This document shows, in pieces, positions 46,140 to 58,300 of a DNA stretch of 64,000 bases. The DNA is from Lumbricus terrestris (Eukaryota > Annelida > Clitellata > Crassiclitellata > Lumbricidae): the NCBI GenBank assembly GCA_949752735.1, contig OX457053.1, forward strand, positions 1,284,584 to 1,348,583, read 5' to 3'. A model generated the notes under the pieces. The model made no database searches. It was given only the letters and a program-made list of their open reading frames with translations, and was not told the origin of the DNA. The translations under genes and the position numbers were made by a program. Numbering within the stretch: the stretch's first letter is position 1; each line of letters opens with the position of its first letter.

Positions 46140-49100
46140 AGAAGAAGAGGAAGAGGAGGAGAGAAGTAAGAGTAGGCTAAGAGGAGGACAAACAAGAGGA
46201 GGCAAAGGAGTAAGAAGAAGAAAAAGAAGGGGATAAAGAAGGAGGCCTGTACATGTGACTTCACTTAGACCTATCGACGCTTAAAATAAATATTACTATA
46301 AATTATTATTGCAGCCCTATACTTCACTGAAATGACAAATAACTACCATCCCTCATTTAGACAAAACAATTCTAGGAATTTTACAAAAACCTAACATTCA
46401 GGAGTCTACTACTTTTGCAGTAAGCTGTCGTTGGGCTTCTGGACACACCATGATTGTCAACATTAAGCAGTGAGCTTACACTAGACCTACCCAGTGTTTA
46501 ATCTAGTCCCCCTCCGCTGGGGGGGGAATTGAGGTTTCTGGGGGGGAGACAATTGAGCGTCCGAAGGTCGCTCGTGAGGCGCGTAGCGCACAGAGGGGGG
46601 GCAATGGGGAGGGGGCAAATCCCCTTCCCCATTAGAAATATTTTGAATGTCCACATTGCAATGGCAGTATTTTAAGATGCCATCTTAAAAAATTAGCTGT
46701 ACTTTTTCAGTGATCCATTAGAAATTTTTTGAATTTCCAAATTGCAATTGCAGCATTTTAAGGTGTCATCTTTACAAAATACCTGTACTTTTTCTGTGAC
46801 CCATTAGAAATTTTTTGAATTTTCACATTGCAATGGCAGCATTTTGAAGTGTCATCTTAGCAAAGTAGCTGTACTTTTTCAGTGACCCATAATTTGTTTT
46901 AAATTTCCACATTGCAATGGCAGCATTTTGAGGTGTCATCTTAACAAAATAGCTGTACTTTTTCAGTGACCCATTAGAAACTTTTTGAATTTCCACATTG
47001 CAATGGATGTCAGCATTTTAAGGTGTCATCTTAACAAAATAGCTGTAACCTACTTTTTCAGTGACTCATTAGAAACTTCTTGAATTTCCATATTGCAATG
47101 GTACCCTTTGAAAATGTCATTTTAGCAAAATAACTCCATTATTTCAGTACTGATAAAAAGTGTTTTAGGATTTCAATATATATGTATATTATATAATTAT
47201 AATTACAATAAAAAAATCTTTATGTATCGTGTTCAGCAGCTCAGTTCTGCTGTTGCTGGGTTATTCTAATGAATTACTGTTTACATGAGTAAATAAGCTG
47301 ACTTTTCAGCACTGTAATCAGAAACTGTCAGCTTATCCCAGTTTCTCCATATGGCCCTGAGTTGCTGACCAGTACACACTTTCCAAAATCATATTTAATG
47401 GTACACAAATCTACCAAGAGCCAATAAACTACCGGTACCAAAATCAAGAAGCCACTAGTTTGTAGCAATGATGTTGTTTTACTAGGTGTTCAGATAATAG
47501 GACCAAAACATTTTGAAATTTGACAGTTTAAAATGTGAAGGATAGTACTTGATAGCCATTCAGTTGTACAAAAATAGTATTTGTACAAATATTAACAGTA
47601 AATTATACTAATTTTTCCTGGATTTTGTCATGTAATATAACAGTAAATAATTACTACAACCATGTAGCAGTAAATAATATTACGGTATATTATTATAACA
47701 GTTCATGTAATGCAATGATGTAAACACTAAACAGCAACTAAATACTAAATTATCGTTTTGACAAATTTTTCTGGAGGAGATTTCTGTATATAACGAGAAA
47801 AACAACTCTTAACAAATGACTTAACTAAAGACTTAACTAAGGGCTTGGCGAAACCACTGAGCAGAAACCATAGCCATTACCTATCAGGAAGTGTTTTAAG
47901 TAGATAAAGGCGAAGTTTATGCTTAAATAATCTTGTGTTAGGTAGGGAATGAAGATGTGTAGGGAGAGAGTCCAATATTGGGAGCCAGTATATTGTATAG
48001 AGAATCGACGAGTATTAGTATGTGCGTAGGGAAGGTCATAAACAGTTAATTTTCTAGTTGAATAAGAGTGGCGATCAGAGGTAAGGTTAAAGAAATCATT
48101 AAATACAAGTGGTAATAGGCCATGGTTATAACGGTACATAAACTCCTGTATTTGCAAGCAGAGCTCTGCGCCGGCCGCGCCGCGCCGCCGCCGCCGACCT
48201 TTTGCTCGCGCCGCCGCCGATTTTCTTGGGTCGGCGCGCCGACGCCGCCGCCGCGGAGAATTTGTCGGCGCGCCGCCGATGCCACCTTGATTCCTGTATT
48301 TCTTTCTTGTTGCATTTTTCATCTCTTGCATGATTTCGTGAAAAAATTGTTGTGTCCGTGCAAAATATAATCTTTTTCTTATCTACTTAGATTATATACG
48401 GCAACACCGTTTTTGCGTCAATGCTATGAAGCCTGTGATGCTACCTATTCTTTCTGACTTCTGGAACAGTGTTCTTAACGTTTAAACTTTGTGCATTTTG
48501 TGATTCGATTTGAATTATGGCAGCAACGAAGGTAAAAAGAACTCCAGGTGGGCCTAAGTGAATTGCTATGTCGTGTGTGCGCGTTCTTGACTGATAGCTA
48601 GTCCGACCGTATGCTAAGATGGAACAGAACCGTCTGCCCTCTAGTATTAGGATACAAGTTACTATTACGTTGCAGAGAGGTGGCGATCTGCAATTTTATT
48701 TAGGCGATTTGTCAGGCTTCTGATTCTCCATTGCCGGCCAATTACTACCTAATTCCTATTTTTCTCACCAGTATCAAACTCCTATGCTGTACGTGACCTA
48801 TGCGAAAATGGTGATTAATTAAGATTTCGAATATTAGTAGGCCTGTCTATATGCAATATGGAACATGATAGGCAATTGGCCAATAGATCCTATTTGGTCA
48901 GCAATTTGAGAAACATCTCACAAATAGGATGAGAATCATCAGATTAGGAAAAGAGAAACACTTTCCCCATGAAACAAGTATAACTTATTGTGACTTGGCT
49001 TGCTTAGATCGAAAGACTTGTGCATGGCAATTAGTTTTAAAGAAGATGCTAAGAGTTTCGCGTGGAAGCCGGTCGGATTATTGGACGATAAATCAGGAAA

Positions 49101-49273
49101 GTTGGTGAATTCTGATCAATTTTACTACTCAGTGTGCTTTGACAAAAGAAAATTTAAAAACTGCAAGTACCCTCATCTGCTGGCAAGATTGCATGACTGT
49201 ATTCATTCACGATTGCTCCCACTTTGCGACAAACATTTCTACACAAACACAGCATGTATGTATTGTATGTATG

Positions 49274-49307
<34 letters not shown>

Positions 49308-52300
49308 TGTATGTATGTATGTATGTATGTATGTATGTATGTATGTATGTATGTATGTATGCATGCATGCATGTATGTATGTATGTATGTATGTATGTAT
49401 GTATGTATGTATGTATGTATGCATGCATGCATGCATGCATGCATGCATGCATGCATGTATGTATGTATGTATAAATGTATGTATGCATGCATGTATGTAT
49501 GTATGTGTGCATGTTTGTATGTATGTATGTATGTATGTATGTATGCATGCATGTATGTGTGTATGTATGTATGTATGTATGTATGTATGCATGTCTGCAT
49601 GTACGCCGGTAGACATTTTCAGCAGGTCGCGTCAAGAAAATGGACCTCAAGAATTTGTGACGAGTCGAAGCGCAGGTCAAGAGTAAAATGGGCAGGTAGC
49701 GCCGCCATTGCGCAAACAGTCCTTTAATTTCTAATAGTAGGTTACGTAAGCGGGAGACTTGGATTTGAAAACGTTGTGAAGTGGCTTGTAAATCAAGCCT
49801 TTCTAGAATTTTGTAATTTCTCATGAATATTAATATTAGACCAGATAATTGCCAAAAAGAATTTCTGAGCACGCATAGCTTTATAACATAGGTTGCTTTT
49901 GAAAAAAAACATTAAGGTAAATATGCGACCCTGGATCACTAATTCCACGACGCGGTGCCGCGCCGCCGACATTTTGAGGGCGCAGCCGCCGCCGATTTTT
50001 GTCTGTCGGCGCGCCGCCGCCGCCAACCAAAACTGACCGGGGCGCCGCCGCCGACACTGTCAAGTCGGCGCAGAGCTCTGTTTGCAAGTGCCTAATTTGA
50101 TCGATCTTTAATAATACAAATTCCTTGAAATACAGAGCGGTGTGGGCTCGGCGAGGAATATTAGCTATAAAACGGATTGCATATTTTTGAAGGGTGACTA
50201 GTCTGATAAAATTAGGTTAAATTTTGTAAGTAGACGTCCAAGTTAAATTAATGTTAATGTTAATGTTAGCCTGTTTAACACAACCTGTGCTTATATAGGC
50301 ACTACAGCGCATAACAATCTGCTGAATTTTTCATGAACCAAAGAATTGAAAAATATGCGAATCGGGTCTTCTGTCCGCCTAAAACATTATGCATGGTATC
50401 ATTAAGTAGGCCTAGGCATTTAATAACCTTACTACAATTTGTTGACTCTCGACGTGGCACCGGCGTCTGATTAATTAACTTGGTGACTAAAAGCTCTGTT
50501 CACAAATCCCGTTTGCACTCAAGAGCTGGTCTGGTGGTGTACAGTCCGAACTTTGCTTCAACATGAATCGTCTTGCCCACATTATTTGAAAAATTGTAGT
50601 AAGCTTATAAATATCATCCAGCCTTGGTTTTTACTTTTTCACATTCATGATACAGAGTGCGTTATGTGGCCTCCATGAAGAGCAGCCATAAATAGTAAGT
50701 TTCGTATGCAATTTCAGAGGGGTCTATATAAATTTGGAAATTAATTAAGGAAACCTGTGGTTAGCCACAACCAATGCCACGCAGTATTCTGCTGCAATCC
50801 AATCCAGTAACTGCGATCACGACGCAGCTCCTTGCTGCTTTTAAGAGTGGCCAAATCACCATCTGTCAATATTGGCAAATCTGAGCCATTCTTGATGCAT
50901 TGATTTCGTGCATCAAACCACGTTTGATGGTCGTCGCCACTAGTTCTGACGCAGCCGTTGGTCACGTTTATGACATTTGCAGAGTTGCATATAGAGCCTG
51001 CAATTTCAAAACAGCAACAGGTAGGCTGCATTTCATTTTTGAATTGAATGCGATGGTCAAGTTTGTGTACATGTATTGTATTTAAACATAAATGTTAATA
51101 AACATTACCAAACTGAACCTTTAGCAGCGGTGCTTGTGTGCAGGACACAAGCGCGGTTAGACCTGGGAGTCGACCCCAATAAGTCGACCCCAGTCGACTT
51201 GGTCATCCCAAGTCGGGTCGGGTCGTTTCTGCTCACCGCAACTGACCCCAAGTCGAATTTTGTAGATAGAAGTCACTTGAAGTTGTTTTTACCTCAAGTC
51301 GACTTAAACCGACTTGAGACACAGACATAGTTAAATTTGTCACTTCAAACCAATGATTGTGACAACATTTGAGTAGCTTTTGTTGCCTAGTGCTTTACAA
51401 GAATGAGTGAGACCTTTGCTAAACAGAGACTTATTATAGGCTAGGCTACTGATTATTTTTGCCGGTAGGCTATCGTGCAGACTGCCGTCTGCCGGTCTAT
51501 TCATATAATTTGTACTTTTATGCTTAAACATCACGCTTAGGCATGCGCTTAATTAAAATGGTGAAGCAAAATGCTACTAAAATATTAGCACGTAGGCTAC
51601 GTGTGCTTATCAAGCAATCAGTGAACTTCTAGTGGTCAGTGAATTCGGCGCAAAGAAAGCTGGATCTACGAGGCCTATAATAAATCGATAGTTTGGCGAT
51701 ATAGGCCTACTTTGGAGCGCTGCATCAGTCTGGAGTTGTCTGCAGACGGAAAAATTGTAGGGCCAACTGGACAATGAAAGACTTTACTGTCAATGAGTAG
51801 GCCTAGTAGCTGTAGTAGCCTACTGTAGGATGATGCGCTTGCAATACTATATGCTAAGTTGCGAAATGATGTTAGTGGCCAAATAATTATGAAAACAGAA
51901 TTACAAATTAAGTTTATCAAAACACGCCATTCAGTGCAACCATGCAGTCCACGGTCCGCTATTTTATCTTAGACCTTGCGCTTTTTACAAATTTATTTAA
52001 TATTAATATTAAAAAATAATAATAATGAGTGTAATCTGAATAATCACAGACAATGGACAAGCTAACATTCATAGGCCTAATAATTTGCCATCGCATTGTT
52101 TACTCTAGGTTACTATAGATGGCCCAAAGCATCACAAAACTATTCAAACTGAAACACAGACAGCTTGAAATGGGCTTAATAACATTTTAACTTTCAGGTC
52201 TCATTATTCATTTGTAGGCCTAAATGAAATTAATGCTTGCAGAAAAACTGGCTTGACTTAATTCTTGCATTATAGTAGCCGTACAATAGACCTAGGCTAA

Positions 52301-55300
52301 TGGCTAGTACCATGTCAGAAGTCGACTTCAAGTCGGAAGTCGGTTGTTTTTCTGCCAAGTCGGGTCAAGTCGTTTTGACGCCGAGAAGTCGACTTCAAGT
52401 CGACCTCAAGTCACTTTAGGGTCAAGTGGGGTCAGATTAGCTGACCAAAGTCACTCCCAGGTCTAAGCGCGGTCTCCTTTTTGCTACACAATTATTGTGT
52501 ATGGACATAGGCTATTTTAAAAACACATTGATATTGTCTTTATTATAAGTCTTTATTATAAGTGTTTGGCATAAATCTATTGTTGTTCACACTGTTGTCA
52601 TAAATCTCCATCTATGTGCTTCTCAACTTCATATCATCAGTGCCGGTGTCACGAAATAAAGTCTCCCCCCGATACAAAGTCTCCCCCCGAAACAGAGTCT
52701 CCCCCTGGCTGAAACTCTGTATTGGAAGAACTTTTCTGAAGTAAAAGTATTATATGTTTTCTTGTTATATAATCTGGCAACGTAAACTAACCGTTTAGCC
52801 TGTTCATCTCTAAATTTGATGCAACTGTAGCCAATTTTGCGCTGAACGGGGGAGACTTTATTTCGTGGACGGCGGAAATATTCTCTCCCCCACGGAGACT
52901 TTATTTCAGAATATAGTCTCCGGGGGCGAATTTATTCTGGTATAGATCCTCCGGGGGGAGAATCTGTTTCGAAATAAAGTCTCCGGGGGAGACTTTTAAG
53001 GGGGAGACTTTGTCACGCGACACCGGTGTCGCGTGACAGAATCTCCCCCCTAAAAGTCTCCCCCCGGAGATTTTATTTCGAAATAGACTCTCCCCCGGAG
53101 GATCTGTTCCAGAATAGATTCGCCCCCGGAGAGTATATTCTGAAATAAAGTCTCCGTGGGGGAGAGAATATTTCCGCCGTCCACGAAACAAAGTCTCCCT
53201 CGTTCAGCGTAAAATTGGCTACAGTTGCATCAAATTTAGAGATAGGCAGGCTAAACGGTTAGTTTACGTTGCCAGATTATATAACAAGAAAACATATAAT
53301 ACTTTTACTTCAGAAAAGTTCTTCCAATACAGAGTTTCAGCCAGGGGGAGATTCTGTTTCTGGGGGAGACTTTGTATCGGGGGAGACTTTATTTCGTGAC
53401 ACCGGCGCTAGCACCCCCGTACCCGCCGGCCGGGAGGGGCCCGAGTTTGAATGGGGCCTCAAATTGAGCTGGTCATTATGCCTATGTGTGACTGTTCAGA
53501 TCCGGTCTGGTGCATGCCTCAACTAACCATATGGCACTGCCATAGCAGATCTAAATTAATGCAAAAATCATACTGATTTTGGGCGTAAGTATGAAGCCAT
53601 TTAAACTAACTCAGGTAATTTCATCCACTTTCTCAAACACAGCGTTTATAAATTGTAACTTATTCTAATTGCTAATTGGATGAGGCCTCAAAATAAAACC
53701 TGCGTGAGGCCCAAACATTAAAGCCTGTGTAGGGTCCCAGATGTCCTTGATATGTGTGTGATCTCAAGTTTGCAAGGGGCCTCAAATGTAGCTGGTTTAC
53801 AATATACCTTTCATGACTGTTCATTCCTGTAACCACGCACCGAATTACGTTTTAACGCAAAGCATAGGCCTACAGAATAATAGTACACAAAACAATAGAG
53901 CTTTATCCTTCAACCAAAGAGGAGACTTTGGGGGGTGTGGACAGGGGCACGGCCCCACAATTTGTGGTTGGGACGGAATCCTTGTATCCCCAGTATTTCA
54001 GAAATATTTCATAAGTATCATCCACTGCCTATCAATAATGATCAATTTTGTTAAGATGACAGTCTATAAAATGCTACCATTAGCCTACAATTGGCAAATC
54101 GGACAAATTTAAACAATGGAGAGGGGACACTCTGAAGTCCTAAACCACAACTAACAGCATTGAAAAATGAGCAATTTTTTAAGGATGACAGCTTAAAATT
54201 CTACCATTACAGCATGGAAATTCCAAAAATTTAACAATTGGGAGGGGACATTTATCGAAGTCTTTCAGCACTTATAATTTATTATGAGAAATTATGCTGA
54301 GATGACAGCTCAACGTATGGGGGGCCTCAAGGTTTTTTTTGGGGGGGTCTCTGGTACCATAGCGCCGGCACTGCATATCATGCAGCATGAATAAGAAGAA
54401 TTCCAGATCAATGTCCCCACTCAATATAAGCCTAGCGTTTAGGCTACTGCCAATACACGAAGATATCGATGTTACCATATTGGCAACAAAGTAACTTGTT
54501 GAAAGCGACAAAATCATTTAGAAAGCAAAATATTCGCTAAGTTAAAAACTTAAAATTATGTTTGAAAGACCTATATTTAATGTAGCCTATTCGCAAGGAT
54601 GGGTGAATTCTGTCTGTCTATATTGGCGCAAAAAAGATTTTAAAAATGTGATTTGACTTAATCAATCAATCAATATATTTATTGATCACCAAGACCATGA
54701 TACAAGCAATCAACATATTAGACATTCAAGTGCAATTGGCGTCAATGGGTAAACCCAAGGGAACATAAGGTTCCGCTAGGCAGGGTCACCCTAGACATCA
54801 TCAGATATTAATACAACCGTGTCTGTTTAAACTTTAAACACTATGTAACATACTACAATGTCCTCAAACAATGCCTGAATATGGCATCCATTCTTAATCT
54901 ACACTATGTATAACATACTACAATGAGTCCTCAAACAATGCATGAATATGGTGTCCATTCTTAATCTACAGGAATGCAACAACCAATCAACTTGATTAAT
55001 ACAGTGAGCGTAAAGTAAAATAATAAAACCATAACAATGGATGCACAAACCATGTAGCACATTCTTTACGTAATTATAGTCGTCGCTAAAAGGTGGATTT
55101 TAAATTTATTTAGGAACTGATGGATTGAGGGCAGATCGGTAAGTTCTTTAGGCAGAGAGTTCCAAACCAATGGTCCATGTATTCCAATACCATGCTGTCT
55201 AATGTTGGTGCGTACACTTCTTTGATGATAATTGTTTGCTGAGCGCGTATAATGATCATGTAGCTCAGAGTTTTTGCAGAACCAGTGGTCAAAATTTCCT

Positions 55301-58300
55301 GTGTTTTGGTTTGAGTGAATTTTGTACATAAATAGCCCACTTGCAGCTTGTTAATGCACTCAAAAGGTAAAGTTTTCGATTTGGGAATAGAAGATGAGTG
55401 TTGGTTCTATAGGGTACATTACAGATGATTCGCAAAACTCGTTTCTGTAATGTTATCAGAGAGTTCAAGCGAGTACGGTGTGTAGAAGCCCAAATGAGAT
55501 TACAATAGGACATGTAAGGATATATTAGAGAGCAATATAGGTTTACAAGTATATATTGTGGCAGTAGATATCGAATGCGTGAAATTATGCCTATGTTTTT
55601 TTATATCTTTTTGGTAATATCAGTTAGATGTTGTTTCCAAGTTAACTGCTCATCTATGTGTATGCCCAGGAATTTAGTTGATGACACTCTGGTTATACTT
55701 TGGTTATCTATAGCCTATTAATAGTTAAATTATAATCTAAGTTGAGTTCAATTTTCCTTTTAGAACAAAACATGATATAATTCGTCTTTGAAAGATTGAG
55801 AGATAATTTGTTGGCCTTAAACCATTCGTCAACAAGTTTTAATTCATCATTCATCTTGTGAACTAGTATGTCAATAGATTCATCTGACATGAACACATTG
55901 GTGTCGTCAGCGAACATGATGAAATGAAGCAGTGACGAAGAGTTCGAGGCATCATTAACATAATTATAGTAAGAATAGCAGGGGACCTAATATTGAACCT
56001 TGCGGCACACCACATAATATTATGACTTCCGATATAAACGAGACATGCCCATTATATGAGACACGTTGCCTTCTATCTTTCAAGTAGTCCGTTAGCCAGT
56101 CGAAACATATGCAATTATGTGATTATGGATGCCTCAATATCTGAATAGGCATAGGTAATGTTTATTTGCAAATTAAAAATTGACTATTCAACTTATTCTG
56201 CTTTTCCTAGTAGGTTATTATCATATAGATTCATCTTGTCCAATCATGAAAGAACTATTTCGGGATAACTTTTCATATCAATTTGTTGAGAATTAGCCTA
56301 ACTCGTTGTCGGTGGGGTACAGAGTGAAGTCAAAGTATTTAGAGGAAGTCAAAGTATTTAGAGGCCATCATTGCTAATTAAATGAAAGTTTCAATCTAAA
56401 CACATTCGACCACCGCGCTTACGTATTTTTCATTTGACTTTCCATATATTCATACGTACGCAAAAAATTCATTTTCATACGTCCTCTGTTGTATCTTGTA
56501 CACTTTGTGGAAACCCTCCATGCGTGCGTACAACTAAGCTTCTCTGCTTTTTAAAAATAAAAGGTAAAAAAACTAAGGTAATTTATTTTCCAAAAGGTTA
56601 TTTTGCTAGGTACTAGAGCTGACTGCACATGGCTTTTGCATAATAATAAAAATGCATCGGGCAATAATAATTATGAAAGTCCTAATAGGCTAATGTGGGT
56701 GTCATAATCAGACATTTGTTTTTTCGTACGCGCACATTTTGGTGAAACCCGTCCCTAGCCACACGCAGCCGTATGCAAATTCGCCGAAATACAATCACCA
56801 CGTCCTCATAGTGTACGTAATATATGGATGGCCCCTATTCAGAAGACATTGGCGCCAATTTTAAAATCCACTTAATGAAGCCAAACCGGCCAGGTACCAG
56901 TTTGTAGGACTGTTTAAGATGCATAAAAAGGTGCTATAGGAAATTCTTTGACATAATCATGCGTGGTCCTACATACATGTAAATCCGACATCGGTAACAA
57001 AGTTGATGATATATTGTACAAACAGTTCACGCACCTGAATACTTGCAAAGGTAGTAGATTGTGAACCGAGGATCCGCTGCCTTATAATTATTTCGATTCT
57101 TGTCAAAGACAATGTGAGTGTAGGATTCATGCTCTGGTGATATAAATCCTACAGAAACAGAAGTTGGACAATTATTTTTACCATACTAATATTAGCCAAT
57201 AAGAACATTGCTTTCTACTTTTCGTTGATTGTATGATTGTACAAGCTCTGATGGCACTCCTTGACTTATGAACGACTATCAGGCGTCTATTCTTCCATTC
57301 AGTGAATCACATGGCGCATATACAAGAATCGTGTAATAAGATCATAGAATAAATTTCCTCCTAGTCCATATTCAGATGGAAGCCCATCCGCATATTGGCA
57401 AAGGAGAAAATAATGTCGTCTAAATCTATGCATTCAGCCATGGTTTAGCCCGAATAACAAGATTTCGATTGAAAGGAGACATTCAACCGAAGAACCCGGG
57501 CAATGTTATTACAGAATCTTTTATATAATTCATTCATTCATTCACTCATTCATTCATTCATTCATTCAAATAACTGCAGCTTGTCCAATTAAGCTGCAGG
57601 TAAATTATTTTATCGACGATTGTTGTTTATATAAAACTATAATCTTATATTTATTTAGTAAGGTTTTTTGTTGTTGTCAGGTATGCACGGCCAAAGTTTT
57701 CAAACAATCGACCCCAATCCTTCGCAGAGGGGTCGGGTCGACCCGACACTGGTAAATGGAGGTCGACGAATCTCTGACACCATGGGGCCAGGGTGGGGAG
57801 CAAAAACCCTCATTTTCCCTGTTGGCCGTTTCCCTCACAGGTTCATGACAGAGCTTTTCTTTCGGTCCCATACGCATAAAAGCAGCAGTTGATGCTGTAT
57901 AAGAGGTGTTTAAGGCCAGGGCTTTTTCCAGTCCGGATTTCACGGGTCGCGTACCGGTCGAGGTCAAAGTGTGGTTTGGTGTGGGTGTGGTGGGGTCAGG
58001 GAGGGAGAGAGGGTTGGAGGGAGGGAGTGAGGAAGGGAGGGAGGGTGGGAAGATGGGAGGGAGGGGATGGAGGGAGGGTGTTACGGTGGTACGGAGGGAG
58101 GGAAGGTGGGAGGGTTTGTGGGAGGGAGAGAAGAAGGGTGGGAGTGTGTTGGGGAGGGATGGTGGGAAGGAGTTTGGGAGGGAGGAGGGAGGAAGGGTGG
58201 GAGAGTGAGAGGGATGGAAGGAGGGTGGAAGAGATGGTGGGATGGAGGGAAGGACGGAGGGAGGATTGGCGGGGAACGGCCCGAATCAAAAAAATCCCGG

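Larger units (their letters stand above)
47837..50215 (-). pseudogene. LINE C-terminal remnant interrupted by a foldback element
   Basis: The upstream part (about 50215-50089) reads LVTLQKYAIRFIANIPRRAH and KIDQIRHLQ. After the insertion it resumes with EFMYRYNHGLLPLVFNDFF, LTSDRHSYSTR and RRFSIQYTGSQYW (to about 47900). This is the usual C-terminal region of several LINE clades. The interruption is element 48159-50080. Confidence 0.78.

Noticed and set aside
46043..46264. Leucine-rich 73-codon minus ORF resembling a membrane peptide
   Set aside because: Pure translation of the AAG microsatellite.
49139..49872. ORFs up to 228 codons on both strands
   Set aside because: They are dominated by the TATG microsatellite. 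The non-repeat ends show no recognised domain.
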